This document shows positions 46,451 through 61,610 of a stretch of DNA of 64,000 nucleotides, one piece after another (within the stretch, counting starts at the first letter, position 1; each line of letters starts with the position of its first letter). A program made the translations under genes and the position numbers. The DNA lies in the NCBI RefSeq assembly GCF_900496995.4, contig NC_044006.1, positions 19,366,214 to 19,430,213 of the forward strand, read 5' to 3'. This DNA comes from Aquila chrysaetos chrysaetos (lineage: Eukaryota > Chordata > Aves > Accipitriformes > Accipitridae). Under the pieces are notes generated by a model. That model saw only the letters and a program-made list of their open reading frames with translations, was not told where the DNA came from and ran no database searches.

Positions 46451-49400
46451 GGCCTGTGGATGTGGGGTGTCCGCCGACGTCTTCTGTCAAGATGTTTGTC
46501 CGCAAGATGAGTCTCAAGACCGAAAAAGTTAAATGCTTTTTAGCAACGGAATTAAAACTTTATTACCTGCTTCCATCACCATTGTGTGGGAACACCTCAG
46601 GGTATTTATCCCCAATATCCTTGTGAGGTCAGGAAATACTATTTCATAACCAGAATGGAGGCATAAGAAGAGATTTACCTTATGTTGCACAAGTAGACCT
46701 GTCTAAAATCACAAAACAAGTTTCCAAAGTCCCAGGTAGCATTGTAAACTTCTAATCATTTTATGTGATTTTCAGCTGCTGAGAAAAAAATCCTTTAAAG
46801 GATAACCTTTGAGGTTGATGGATAAAATGACAATGAATAAGGGAAAAGGTCGGTTCGTGATACTTCTGCTAAAGATCTCTGCAGTAAAAATTGTCCTTGT
46901 TAACTTGATAAAAACAATAAACTGCTTATAAAAAATACATTAAATTGTCTCTTGAAAAGAACCAAGAAACAGTGCTTTCCTTCTGTGTCCTTCAGTCTTC
47001 AATTCTGTGTGTAACTACAGAAGGCATAATGACTTTCAGACAGGTTTCATTTTTCAAGTAGATAGTGTCCCTTTAACACCAAAGAATCAGACGTTTCATT
47101 AAGCTCTGCAGTATGAACAAGGAGCAAAGCATGCAAAAGTTTGCTAATAAAGGGAGGACCCTAAGGAACTACAGCTTCTGAAGGGAAAGATAAGAGCCTG
47201 AAGGAATATCGTTAGCACCGAGGACCCAATTCTTCCTTTTGAATAAAACCTGGATACAGACAACAGCTAATGTGAGAATTTGCAAAAGCAGAGAAAATAG
47301 TCTTAATTTTTACGTTTATTGACTTCTAATTATTTTCCTCTACAACCACTCCTTTGCAAACCTCGTGTTTGAGATGGAGCCTGGGACCTATATGTTTCTA
47401 CAGCACCTGTTGTCCTTGAGATGGCTTATCAAATTGTGAATGTGGACAACTAGTACTTGACAGCACCTTCAAATGTAATATTTGATGTACTCATATCGGT
47501 TTCCCAGCTCCCTCCCTTGTTATATAAGAACAATTATTTGCACTTGAAATTCTGAACGTGCTGTCACTACCAGGGCCTGTAACTTGGAATTCCCAAGAAT
47601 TTCCAAGAAAGAATAGAATTTCCAAGCACTAGGCAAATATTTGTACATAGGGTGATGCACCAGAATGGATCAGCTAGATGAGCACTTGCAAGGATTAGTA
47701 CACAAAAATCAAGGCAAATGGTAAGTTTTAACCTTTGCATTTAGGATGGTTGCAATTTTATTGTTTGACAATTTGGCAGTTTACGTACACATAGTATTTC
47801 TGCAGCATACCCATTAGCTACTATACAAAACTCCAGACTTGGGATGACCAAGAAATCTCCTGAGTCACAACCTGAGAACAATAGGATCTCCTCTGTGGTG
47901 TCATTTTAGAAGCTGCGTGTTGTGCCAGCTCTGTGAGTGGATCCCTGTACTGTGTGCACAGGCCCTCGGGGTCAGAATTACACCTGCGGTGATCTCATTT
48001 CAGGACTAAAACTTAAAACCTGCTAAAAATGGTTTGACATTCATTTACGTTCCAGAAAATATTTTATGAATATACATTGTGAAGTACCATAAAGTATCAC
48101 ACCAAGAGGCCATTTGGTATTTTAACATGCAGGGAATGATGTCATTGTTCTTATTACTTGTCTGACTTTACATCCCTTGACAAATCCATAGTAATCTTTT
48201 TGCATACTTGTATTGTGTGTGACATGTCTGTAGTTCAGAGGAAAAATTATGGCAAATAATCTTTAAGAATACCAAAACTTTGTTAACCTTTTAAAATAAA
48301 AGAATTTGTGCATTAAAATGTTATGAAAGACTGAGGGATCATCTTCTGACTCTTGAAATGTCTAAAACAGGTACCTGATTTGAGAGTTGAGGCTTCTTAC
48401 ACAGCCATTAGACTATCCAAGGGAAAAATCGGAGCGTATAAGATACTATATCTCTAGGTTCTTAGTTAGGCACAGAACATACATTGTATGATTAATCTAT
48501 GCTGATACCCATTTACCAAGTTGGAATATTTCGAAATCTCAAGTTATTGCTAGTAAAATAGCTTCTCTATTTCTTGATTTTATTTTATTTATTTATTTTC
48601 TGATAGGACAGTGATTGTACAGTCTAAAAACTCTGGATCACCTTTTTCTTTCATTCCTCCGCACAAACCAGCAGGGCTCAGCCTAGGTGCTGTAACACCA
48701 AGTAAAACCGTAGCAGTTACAAGCTGGCTTATAACTAACAAGTTCGGCCTCTTCTGCTATTTATACTAATAGTTGGGGTCATGTGAAATTACTGACCTGC
48801 ATGTGGGATGACAACCAGATAGAACTTGAGAATCTGTAAACTCAGACACATCAGTTTTCTCCAAGAATTTTAAAAACTCTGCCTTACCATGAAATGATGA
48901 CAAGAATTCCCACATTCCTTCTTCAGAACAAATGGCTTTGAGAAAATCGGTATTTCAGCCCCTGCCAGGATTTTCTGTTCTAAATCACAGAATTTACATT
49001 TCATTTAATGATCCGGAAAACTTGATGTACAAGGAGGAAAGAGTGGGTTTGTGCCGTTTGTGTTCCCTCCAGTTGTATAGATGAAGCCAGGAAGATTTAT
49101 TCCTTAAGAAAACTAAGGGAAAGGTCATGTTCACATGGGTTTTCTAACTCTGGAGGTGTTTATCGTCTCTTCAGTACTAGAAATTTTGCTAACTCCCAAC
49201 AGTACTGTAGGAATTTCCATAATGGATTTCCATGAGGAAAAATGGCTCTGGAATTCTTTTTGTTGCCATATTAGCAACACTGACAAACAGGTTTGACTAC
49301 ATGTCTTTCAACAAGAGGTATACAGTTTGTCAGTCCTGATACTTCTGTAAGCAAACAAGCTGAAATCCATATATATTTAAATATAATAATGAGCTTCTCA

Positions 49401-50689
49401 GTTGTTTGTCAGGACTTATACGCTGATGTTTTCTATATGTACCAGTTGATCCTCCCCCTAACCTTTGAGTCCAGCAGCCAATTTCCATCAAACTTCAGAA
49501 GGGGTAGCAGTCTTGGATATAACAATACTCAAGTTTTCAAGGAGCTATTAAGAGAGAGAGAGAGAGACCTTACAAGTCTGCTGATAAGAAAGCTAATAAG
49601 CTTTCTCCTTTCTAGCCACCGGAGAATTCAAATGGAGCGGGCTGAGAGGGAAATACAGAACTACTCGCTTTCACTTGCAAATCACCTGTAAAGAACGTGA
49701 CAGTTTAAGGCCCCACTAGTCTGCAGTAGGTGGCTGGTGGATGGACTGCAACATGGATTTGGACTTCTAATGGATTCAGCTGGGCTATGCAGTTTCAACA
49801 GTTGACTTCTGGAATAAAGTCCTGCAAGACCAATATGTGCTTTCTAACAGGGGCATGAAGATGATTTTATTGACAAATCCTGAAAACACTTATAACTGGG
49901 TGCAATGTTACTAGCAGTGGCAATCCAGTTGGTGACACTTGTCTAGGGAATAACTTCTTAAAATGGTTAAATGAAAATGTGATTCACCTGCAAATATTTT
50001 TGCCCTGATTATAGCTTCAAGACTGAAGAGGAATAGCAGTTACCCATAAATTTATCCTCTTAATGTGAGGTGCTTCAAAAGAGACATACAGGTAAGAGAA
50101 TTCCTTGGTGTCTTATTGTTTCAAGGAGAATCAAACAGTAAATAAGCTGGTTCAACAGCTGCAGGGATAGAAAAGTTTTAGGTGAGCAGTAGCTTTCTAG
50201 GGCAGGACTTGAAGGCACCCTTCTTTATCCTGTAAAACAGCAGTATAAAAGAGCTAGACTGCTCTGTTACACGGTGTCAGATCAGATCTCTGATTTGATC
50301 TCAGACATGGACTATGGTTGTATAGAATGGCTTTTTGCTAACAGATTTAGCATGGAGTTTTAGGTGGAAATTTTTTTCTGTGCTATTAATTCTTCCTAAG
50401 CATGGGTTCAAATTAGACCTATTTTTTCAATAATTTCTCATCTATTTTAAACATTATGAGAATTATCAAAACCATTGTTAAAATGTCTATAAATTGTTTT
50501 GTTGCAGAATGCTACAGAAACACTATTTCAAATCTTTAATTTAAAACAAATTGCTAAAATGGCCATGGGAAATCTCGCAAAACCAGGTACCATCATGATT
50601 TTTTCTTAGAAGAGCATTTGTCTTTGTAAAAAATACTATTTCCATGTAGCAAATTCCTTGTCTTTTTAAATTTCAGATAATTCTAAGAC
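46451..50689. other. Intergenic sequence right of the HERPUD2 promoter
   Basis: AT-rich; could contain later exons of the suspected divergent transcript, but none can be called. A 133-codon plus-strand frame at 49293-49691 starts at TTG and spans the GA microsatellite. Confidence 0.7.
49551..49568 (+). repeat. Short GA microsatellite
   Basis: Nine AG dinucleotides in noncoding sequence. It gives an Arg/Glu run to a chance reading frame across it. Confidence 0.85.
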
Positions 50690-51620
50690 ACTACCAAGAA
50701 AAATCGGAGACAAATCATCATTGCTACAAAGGAAGATCTCTTTCACAGGGCAGTGAATAAAAGAAAATCTACTAATATAATTGATTTTTAACTTTCAAAA
50801 AGCCTTTGACCTTATTGCCCACCAGAGGCTACTAAGGAGATCAGTGCTGTGATCCAACTTCTGCTTTCCTCCATAGCATTCTTTATTGATGTGATGCCCC
50901 ATTAACATTAAGGGACATAGCAGTCTGCCCACATGAAAGAAATTGCAGTCAGTTCCTACACAGAGACTGATAGGGTAATATATGACAAAGTGACACTGAG
51001 ACCTGAAATAGTATTCCTTGCTTTAAATGTTTCCTTGTTTTCTGTTACTTGCTTGACTTTCTTTTGAGGTTATAAGCCCTTGGAGCAGAGACCATTCTCC
51101 ACAATGCTTACCTGTAGACTGAGCAACTTAGCCCATTGTGCTTTACAGACATGTATGAGTTGAGGTAGGGGCGTAACTGTCTGCAGAATTGGGTCTTATT
51201 CGTGCATTACAACCTGGCACAGTCCGTGCTGCCGCAGAGTTCTGGGTCCCATAACCGTAGAAATTGTAAGTCCTAAAGGATCTCTCATAATATGAGAACA
51301 AAGTGATATTTAATTAAACTAAGAGGACACGAAGTTAAAATCAATGCAACCCTTTTCCTTAGCTCTTTTTACAGTAGCGTATAATTAGTCCATGGAACTT
51401 GCTATCTCAAGATACTGCCAAACCCCAGTGTTGGGGGCAGTGTCAGGAAGGATTTGTTTAGGGAAGGGCACAGCTTACAGGGGGAATGGAGTAGCTTCTC
51501 CCCCATCTAAGAACTGCCCAAGTGCAGTCTGAAAAGATGCCTGTTTCGTTCTCTATAATATACAAGCTAAGTTGAGGCATTGCCTATAAGGATATCATCC
51601 CTTCCAGCTCCAGGTAGGAG
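50690..51620 (+). mobile_element. Possible ancient CR1/L2-type LINE remnant
   Basis: The plus strand at 50790-50843 reads NFQKAFDLIAHQRLLRRS, like the DFxKAFDxVxHxxLLxKL box of CR1/L2 reverse transcriptases. About 0.5 kb further, 51310-51420 resembles the decayed C-terminal region of such LINEs (LRGHEVKINAT, a stop, then LVHGTCYLKI). The middle is unrecognisable or deleted. Weak evidence, with approximate limits. Confidence 0.35.
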
Positions 51621-54600
51621 TGATGAACTCATCAATGTAAAATTTACTGTCATTGGAAAGATTACTCCTTCCTATAGTCTAAATTTTTCTCTGACTGTTC
51701 AGGATTGAAAACTTAGGAAATAAAACAAGCGACTTGATGGTAGCCAGAATTTTTCATGCTCAAAGGAAAAGTTCTTCTGAAACCTGATAGGTTGCTGACT
51801 TACATTCTAAGGACTCTGTCAGATATTTTAAAAGTGTTTTATCTTATCTTGCATAAAGTTTGTGCCAGCGTCTCTAATTTCAGCTCAGGACAACACAGGC
51901 ATAAATGCAGAGACAGGCATCTCTTGGCATATACTCAGATAACTGGCACCTGTGCAGTAAGTGTGACATGCTCCAGATACCTCAGATTTATATTCACTTG
52001 AAGTGCAGTTGATCTGTGTATGTGTGCTGGCCAGTTATCAGGACAGCCATCATTTGATCTGCATTATTGCATATCCAGTCAGGTTGATAGCTATCCAGAT
52101 ATCCCAGACATGAAGCCAAATTCCTTTTTTTCTGTTTGAACAAAATTTAGGGAGTGAGAGCAAGAAAGGACACGCATGGAAAGAATTAAGATATGTAAGT
52201 GAATACCCAGCTTTTTATTACAGAAAAGATTGCTCTTCCACTAACCACTACAGTGCTGTTTGAGTGCCTCCCCAGCTCCTGGGACGTGGCATGAGGAAAT
52301 GGCAAGAGCAGAGCAGAGCAGCACTTCTAGTTCCAAGCCTTTCTTCGCCCAGCACCGCGGCCTTCTTCCAGTGGCATCTGAGGCACAAGTGGGGTTATGG
52401 CAGAAGTGTCTTGGTAGGAATAGGGTAGGGGGAGCGCAGTGATGAAAATGCTTGGAATTAGCAAGGCAGCTTCTCCCTGCTTGCAACTCTAGTGTAGCCA
52501 TTGCCTCCTGGCGGTATCCCTCCCAGCGCTGCCCCCAGCATTTCTTTCTCCCCCGCTGCCATAAGCCCTGTGTGTCAATGCTACACAGGTTGAAAATAGC
52601 CACATAAATAATTCACAAATTGTTGGGAGCACATGCAAGGCTGAGAAGTGCCTTCGTGAGGGGGAAGAGGAAAAACTTTAAAAACTGCCAGTCTAATGAT
52701 TATGAATTGTCTAATCTTTTCTCAGCCTCTGCTTTACAACTTTACATATACGGCTTATTATTACTTATAACAGAAATGACCAAATGCTTGCTAAGTATTA
52801 TCCAGTCCATAGAAAAGAAACCATCACTCTTCAGAAGAATTTATAATTTTTGAAGTTCCAGTTTTACAGGTTTGCAAATGTCCCTGCACATGGCTGGAAA
52901 CTTACAGACTCTAACTAATAACTTTACACGTGAGCAGTCCCAGGAAACTCAATGTGTCCACTCATGTGCATAAGTATTTACAGAAACAAGATCCAATTGT
53001 TCTGGAAATCCATATATTTTGTATATTTATAATTTGTTCTGTCTGAGCCATTGTCTCATGTCTGTTGTGATGAAACTCTCATTTATTTTTGAGTGGAAAC
53101 AAGCTGGTTTAGGTTTTGCTCCCAAATCCTTCCAAATGTTTTGTTTCCAAATGCTTCTCTATGCTTGTTTGTCTTTCTAGGTGTCATCCTGACATCTGTA
53201 CTCTGGAAAATATAACCTTCTCAGCCTGAAACGCTGTTCTTGTAGCTATAAGATTTTATAGCATGATATTTATCTCTGTCCATTAAATAGCACACCATTA
53301 CTTAAAGTTTTTAGAAGTTCTTGAATATCATAGGAGAGTCCTGAGTCTCAGTTTAAAGTCTTAAATGCTTGTTGCTCATATGTGTGTGGAGCTTTACACC
53401 GTGTTCTGAAAATCTATAGTAACATCTCATTCACAATAACAAGATACAATAAAATAACCTAGGAGTGGTATTTTGCCTGTAGTTCTTGATGCCTTGGCTT
53501 TTGGTTGTTCTAAAAATTGCAAAGGGAGATTTCAGCCTATATGTTATGTAAGCAATAGAGATTAAACATAGTTAAAATTTAATTCAAGCCATGCTGAAGT
53601 GGTTGAAGGAGGAAGAAAGGCCCAATTTCCTCATAGTGACACTTCAAAGAGAAGTCTTAGTCATGTCAATCTGGATGCTCCAGTTCCAGCAAGGGTAGGA
53701 ATCATAAATGTGTATGTAATCAGTCTTCTGCCTACAGAGCGTTTAGGGCTTTCACAGCAGCACTGCAGTTACATGGCTCCTCCTAAGCCTAAGGAGGATT
53801 GTGGGACTTCATTCACCATTTGTGAAAACCATGTTCTGTAAGCTGTCGTGAGGCTCATTGTGCAGAGTCAGTTGCTCTGGTTAGTCTTGATCCCTACAGT
53901 CATTTCATAACAATGTAAGACTGTCTTTATATTTTACACAGTCTGCTGCCTCACCATGTTGTCCTGAGTGCCTTTTGGACTGCTCAGCCAGCTACTTGTG
54001 CACCAAGTATGCCAGGTATTTTTTTCAGTTTGCTGACACAGACATTGTTCCTGCTGAGCCTTATATGATTATTAACCAACACTTCATTTTCCTTTAAGGA
54101 TTACAAAACGCGTTTGGTAAAAGGGAACTTCTTGGCATCCATCCAGGATCTATGTGTTACTGTAATACAAACTGTCTTTAAAAGCAGTATTTCATCCACT
54201 TTCATCCATTTCCATTTTCACATCTTTCATTGTAGTTGTATGCACTTGAAATGTTCTTCCTTAGTTTGTTTCAATGAGAGTCTGTGGCAAGACATTATCT
54301 GCCTGCAAGATTCTGTGGTCTTAGGACATGTGAGCTCTCAAGTCAACATAACACACAGGGTATTGCACGTCAGGCTCCATTTTCAAACACCTGCATCATC
54401 ACACAACCTATGAACAGCTCTTAAACACAATTAAATATCCTGAATAATTCCTGAGTCAAAGACTCACGTCCCCTTATTTTGGCAGGTTGCTTTGTCAATA
54501 TTGTGTTGGTGTCCAGAGTGTTTCTCTGACTTCTACAAAGTGATCAGTGTTCAGCAAACGCCAGCCTGAGGTGTCAAAAGGGGAACAGGACAGCCACAGA

Positions 54601-57600
54601 CATCAGGGAGTCTTGTCACGTTCTGTGGTGGAAATGTATTGTGATTATGATTTTCTCTTGGCCTTAGACAGCAATGGAGATGTGGGAATGGAGCCCTTGC
54701 ATGTCAACTGCAAGATGTGATGATATTTTACACTTGGGAAAATACATGGCATATGCTTAGGAGTGCTTATACACAGAGCTACCTAGCCAGATGTCAAAGC
54801 AATGAGTAATAAGGAGAGTCAGCAAGTTACTAATCAGCTATTAATTGTGTGCTTCAGTAATCAGGTTCTGCTGAAAACCAGTTTTCCACGGGCCACAATT
54901 TGAGGGTGGAAATAGCAAGTTAAATGACAAGCACATAAACATGCTGTGCTTAACCTTGTCAGTCAGTAGATGGCTGTATTGCTTCTAGCCATCTTCAGGG
55001 AAGAAAATTGCATTTCCATGGCCAAGAAAGAGCGCGCCCTTCCCCAGGGATATAAGGAGCCACTGACACTGCATGCAGACCTTTGCACTTTGTTGTTTTA
55101 AAATGGTTCAATTTGCACACAATATTGTTCCTCTATTTATTTTTATGTAATTATTTGTTAGTTGCACAAAATCTTTTTAATGCTCTCGTTGAGCAGTCCA
55201 TCTGTTGCTGTTTTATACAACTTAGCTGAAGTAATTATCATATGCTCTTGGCATCACCTTAATTTCACAGCAACAGGTTGCAAAATCAGAAATAAGCGAC
55301 TATGAAGGAATTGGGTATTTCAACTGTTTAAAAGTGGGCTGTGAGCTTCTTCAGCTGTGTTATGGGCTCAGATCTGGTCTATATTCATTGTCACTGTCCT
55401 AGTTCCTTCTCATTCTCACCTGGTGGCCTAGCAATCATATGTGTGAATGGTTTCCTGTCAGTTTAAAACACACCAACGCTCACATCACCAAAAAGTACAA
55501 TTGCTTCATTGATCAGCCCCAGCAATGAGAACGAATAAGCACAGCGTTTGCACTGCTCTTTCCTTCCAAAAAAACAGTCACACCAAATTGGAATTGTAGG
55601 AGACTGCCAGGGCATCAGGAGGAAGCTTGCAGTGTTAGGCTCTCTCTATTCTGTAGATAAAAAACAAGTTTCAGTTACCCAGAAAATCTATTAATGAGTT
55701 TTGTCATGCATTAAATGACCACACAAAACCCTCTTCCCCAAAACCACAAGCCAGCGTGGTGCCAGAAGAGCTCAGAAGTGGAGGAATTTGCAATGGGCAC
55801 AAGGATTGGCTGCAACGGAAAGAAATGAAAAAAGAGACAAGTTTATTCTTTGGCAGTTGTGGGCAAGTACATGAAAATAAGGAGCAGATGTAAAAAGCTC
55901 AGGAAAAAAAATAGTAAACAATTTCAGACGCAGGTGGATTTATGCTCAGAAGGTGGTGGTGATATTGTCTGAGTTCTTGGAGTGCTGTCACAGCACAAGG
56001 AAAGGTGCGCATAGGCAGGATCCGCAGTCCTCTCAAAGCACTGGGAATGTTTTTATGGGCTTCAATAGCCCATAGAGCAATGGAGCTGCCAAATGTCATG
56101 CATTTCACTCAGGCTAACAGGGACCTTCTCACGCTGGCCTGGCTTTCAGCTGGGTTCTCAGGCGCTCAGGCTGGCAGTGGGAAAATGGGGCAGGCTTTTG
56201 GCTTGTAGTTCTGTCTTGGGACTGCTAGGGGCCCCCGTGGCTCTATTCCTGAGGCACGTAGTCATGTCCTGTTTGTAACTGGATTATGCCCCTAAGTAGT
56301 GGACCTGATCCAGGCCATGGGAACCAGGATACAGGTTCCCAAGCTGACACATCTCTAGCCAGTTGCGGCAGGATCCCCTCCAACATTTTGCTCCACAGGT
56401 AAAGTAGCGTCTACCTGTAGAAAGTCCAAGTGTCAGTTTGGACACTGCTTTCCTCACCCAGCAATGTCTTACCCATCCAGCATCTTTCTGCCACTGAAAT
56501 CATCTGGGTCCAATGTCTCTCTGCTTCCCTACTGATGGTACTGTCAGCCTTGGTGACCATCTCTCCCCATCAATCCCCTTGCTGCTTCCCAGCAGCACCC
56601 ATCCAGTAGTCCTCTCCAGCACTGCACTACCCTGCACATCTGCTCTGCCACAGCTTAGAGTAATGTGTGTTGCTTGCCAGTCTGAAAACTGTTTGCAAAC
56701 ATGTGTAAAATTGCACACAGGGAATGGGGCACCTTTTGGACGCACTGTTTCAGTCCCAGTCTGAGCCAATATAATAAGGAGAATAATAATAAAAAAATCA
56801 AAGAAACAGTAGTAACTGTTTCAGCTCATGGAAAATGCTTACAGTCAAGGAATGACTGCACGGCATGTGGAAATGAACAACAAAGGTCTGGAACAAGATA
56901 TGATTTACATTGCTGTAGGTTTCATACTGGATAGCAAAAACCAGCAAACATTGAAATAGCGGGAGAATTTACCCAGAAAATGCTGCCTTAGAGAGCTATG
57001 AGAACATGGAATGTTAAAAATTCACACTCAATGATGGGTCAAGAGACATATTTAACCTTTCTTCGACTGCACACATATGAAAAACTTGTGTTAGATGGTT
57101 ACAAGCTTTAAAGAAAGCTGACCCGTTTTGCTCTTTAAAATATTCTGAGACTTCCACGGAGACTTATCTGATGCCACCTATATGTAATGACCTAGATTTT
57201 AAAACAGTTAGGAAGCAGATGTCTGGAAACCTGCTGTGAATTTTAACATTTTCCCTACAAAGATTGAGTGTAAACTTGCAGTTTAATTTCACTTACAAAA
57301 GACTAAAATACTTTTAGGACTTCTCAGTTATATAATTAGGATGGTCTTGTTTGGGAGATGACCATGAAGTGACAACAGAGCCATCCTTTCCCAGCCAGAT
57401 TCCTGTCTTAAAGGATGCTCAGATAAGTACAGGTCTGAAGTCATTACTATCTAATAACTGTGTAGTTGTCTGTATGCCATATCTTAATATGCTTATTAGT
57501 AAATGGGTGTCAGTGTCACAAAATTCACTGGCACCATTAGTGCCTGCCAGCTGAGTTATCAGAGTGACTGACAAATGAAGCAGCAAAGAGAATGAATTGC

Positions 57601-60600
57601 TTTGCCAAGATGAAACACTCAGAATAAAACAGACATGATGATCAGGATGAAGCAATTTAGGGGATGGCTTCCCCTCTCCTCAGATTAACAGGCTTCAGTC
57701 TGCAGGTTTGTCTTCCCAGTGATATTCCCTGGAACTCACTCAGCCATCCAAAGCATGGACTATGTGAAGTGGCATTTTTAGACTTCAGCAGGCAGGCTGC
57801 CAAAAGAATCTCCTCTACTCCTATTTTAACATTAATTTCTATGAGTTGGGGAAAAAAAATTAAGCAGTTGTATAAAAGGGAATTGCTGGCAGAAAATATT
57901 TGGGGGGTAGGTGGGGGAGGAAACCAAAATGTCTCCTTTTGGATTTTAAATAGGAAAAATATCCCAGAGCCTCATAGGCTGAGGAATCCAAAGGTCAGTA
58001 GAAACAATAAGTAGTGAGCCTTAAAAAACCAAATAATCTAGTAGGGGGGGGGAAAGGGAAAATTGTAAAAATAAGCAAAAGCAAGTTAAAGGGTAATTAG
58101 TGAGATAAATAATACTGAATTCAAAAAAAATATTTCAGCTGACAGCAAAGGGATAGAAATATGTTTTTAGTGGAAGCCAACCAAAGATAAATAAAAATTG
58201 GTCCATGGGAGCATAATTGGCTTGATTGTCACAGCTATTTAAGTAAGAGTTTTGAGATTATGAAAACAGTTGTGTGATACTGCTGAAAGAGCTCATTAAA
58301 ATAAAGCAGGCATTTCTGCAGGCTGCTAACAAGAGTTTCCTAGGAAAAGGTTTGATTAGAGTTTGTTCTTGAAAACCTCTTTGCACAGCTTTTGGAGACC
58401 AGTGGACATGTGGAACCAGAGGAAAGTAGAAATAACTATGAACTTTTCTCCCACAATTTCATCAAAACCTTAGTGAATCACAGTCTCTTTATAAAATCAA
58501 TGCTCATTCTAATCCCCTGCAAGTCTCACAAGTGCAATCCCTGCTACACAAACAAGGATGACTCCAGACACAACAATTATGTCTTGAGAAATATCAAGAT
58601 AGATCATCTTTCACCAGGACAAATAAAGATCAGAAAAGATAAAATACTATAAGAGTATGTTATCCATTTTAGCAGATGTCAAGGAATAATCTGTGTTATA
58701 GTCATAATATTGAATGAAGTCAGAGCTAATTTAAAGTGGTTATTGTTGTGCAGAATGATAACAATAGCAGACGTGCTATGAATTGGAACATACCAGATGC
58801 TTGTTCAGATGAATCTTTGCAAAAATGAAGTCTAGCACAGTAAGTTTTACAGCTTCAGCTTCTCAGAATAACATGCTTTGAACTACCATCCATAAATATT
58901 TGGGGGTTACTCTTGCAACTCTTCTTATTTCCTGGCTGCAGTCCCATTAGTATGAGATGATGTTCCTTGAGTCTAAGTCCAGCATCAGAGGGTATTTCCA
59001 CCTGCTTTATGCTGGCCCTATGGCAGAACACACTGGTTTTGGACGAGGCAAGCATCAAGGGCATTTGAGTGGCAAATGGAAGGACCAGGTGGAAACCCCT
59101 GGCAAAGGAAGGCCTGCAGCGGACACACAGCTTGAACAGAAGGCAAGCAAAAGCTAGAGATGGACAAAAGACCAATGCTGCCAGACTTGATGCTTTAACA
59201 TCACCTGAGTAACATCTGGTAGTTTCCACTTAATTGTTCTTTCTTACAACTGCAACAGAGAGAAGTTTTGCCAAAGCTTCGCATTCTGAGCTGTACTTTT
59301 GCAGTGGAGAATTTAAACCTCACAGAAGCCAAGATGGTACTGCTAGCAGCAGAATGGGTCTTGTATCTGATTTTTTTTTAACTGCAAATGGAACTAAACT
59401 TTTGTTAGTGTATATTGTAATTTCCAAAATTGACTAGTTATTATAGATAATATAGTTATGACTATCATATATTCCAACTTTATTTAAGAATAACTCAGGT
59501 GGTAAAAACATACAGCCACTTAACCATCTCATAGCTTGCAAAGTTGTCTTCCCAATATTTTATAGTTCATGCCCTCCACAAACATGACAAAAGTAAATCC
59601 CCAGAAGTTAAATGAACCACATCCTCTGTGAATATACAAGCCCCCAGCCATCTGCAGAAGGCCTGAGAAAATAGAGCTAGTAGTATAACCCAGAAGGTCA
59701 ATAAACAGATTCTTTCAGACCTGCACTATTTTGGAGTTGGAGATAAAAGCCACGATGTGAGCTTTCTGAGCCCATTGCTTCTCTGTCTATAGCTGCACAT
59801 TCATAAACTGTTTAAAGACAATTCAGGGCTATGTAAAGTCTTCAGCCTTTCACACTTACTTGATATTTCCTAATTACAATTCCCCTCAGTGACAGGCCGA
59901 TTGAAATTCCTATGATCCCTGTTGTAGTTGTTTTGCATGCTTCCTTTATCTACATAAACATTTCCTGTTCTGCTTTCTCGCTCTCCCCCAGTGTCCTATA
60001 ACGGCTTCCTATCATCAGTTTTTTAACATTTCTTTCACTTGAGCCCAAATTGTTTTTCACAGGTGACAGCTCTGTCTGTGATATTTCTTGCTTTAGAAAT
60101 ACGTCACAGCTTCTCACCAAGTGAAGAGGTTTTCTGTGTGCTACTAAATGCTTGAGATAAAATGTATAGTCTAATGTTTAAAATTCTTGACTGCCTCTTA
60201 ATTTGACCAGAGCTCGGGCGCATCTGGTTCATTGTACTGTGATGGCAACACTCTCTTCTGCACACTCACGACATACAGAGGGTTCTTGTTGCACAAGAGA
60301 TCCTCGCAAAACTCAAATTAACTTTCTTTTACCACTACTTTTTCCTCCAAAAACTGCTATGCTAGTATTCCAACCCTGTTGCAGGAGCCATTCTACACGT
60401 ACAAGTTCTACATCCTACCCTTTTGTAATCTATTTATGCAATTCATTTTTACAGCTGGGTAGGTTATTATTCATAGAACACCATGGGTGTGCTTTAGATA
60501 CCATTTAGGTGCTGTAATTCTCTGTGATCTACACTTTACAGCTATAATGGTTTACTATGGAGCTTGCAGTCTGACTGAGAAAGTTACAGACCACATGGCC

Positions 60601-61610
60601 AAAAGCAAGGGAAAGGCTGAGGCCATACAGTGCCAGTAAGGAAGTTAGTCAAGTCAAAGTCAAGCCAAAAGAGAGGAATCTTAAGAAGGATTGTAAGTCT
60701 TTGTTATGTGGAATAAGGGAGGCAGTGCATCCTGAGGAAGCTCTGGGAAACAAGCCTGAGTGACATTTGTCTATCCTCACCCTCACTGTTGTGCTCTGAC
60801 CCAAAAATTTGCCTCCAGTGAATGCTTCATCCATTCACCTCTGTTCCCTCTCCCTACTGGCCTTAAATCATGTTAGTCACTTTTACAGCCTTTGCTTCTT
60901 ATTATCTACCACCATTGGCTCTGTCCTCCTTACTAGCTCCCCTTGCCTCTTGTTTTTTCTATGCCTTCCATTTTGGGTATCATAATCATGTGCAGTTAGT
61001 CTGCAGCACATTTTGCTGCCCATCACCTAAAGCTCACCTACACTACAGCCCAAGGGATTCTCCCAGTAACACTTAAGGGTGCTTTCGGCTCTCTTTGGTG
61101 CTTTTCATTGCAAAAATGTACAAGCCTTGTCTTTTTCCCTTCCCTGAAGGCTTCCCTGAAATACTAGTTTGCAGCGTGTAACTGCATCCTTCTCTGCGAT
61201 GGTGAGGGACTCCATCCTATACGCCTCCAGGCACCTCTGTTGGTGGGTCTCAGTTCTCAAGTAAGAGTGCTCATCATTAGCTTGTATGCATTCCCATTGT
61301 AATTGTCATTATTGTGTATGGCCACCAAATAAAAGACACAATTTTCTGCGTCACTTGGGCCGGTTTTACCTCAGATGGGAGAGAAAATGGGACATGGCCA
61401 CTTTTTAGCACGGTGCATGTCACTTAAGAGGAAGATGTTGTAAACATGGCTTCACCTAGCTCTGAGGATGGTGTTGGTCCATCCTCAGCTGAAATGTCTC
61501 TCCTACAGCTCTTGTCTTTGGAGGAATTAGTGGATATAATATAGTTAAAGTAGGAGATGAGGGAGGTAATTTAGCAGGCAATACATCACTGCTTCTGTTG
61601 AAGGAAGGCT
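51621..61610. other. Intergenic sequence, right flank
   Basis: About 10 kb without a recognised exon, RNA gene or mobile element. The SEPTIN7 N-terminal coding sequence is not seen. A minus-strand frame at 52241-52603 is Cys-rich but resembles no family I know. Confidence 0.7.

Noticed and set aside
49293-49691. 132-residue plus-strand frame
   Set aside because: Starts at TTG and includes a GA microsatellite coding RERERD; no domain.
52241-52603. 120-residue minus-strand frame with several Cys and His
   Set aside because: Cys/His spacing does not fit a zinc-finger pattern; no transcript evidence.
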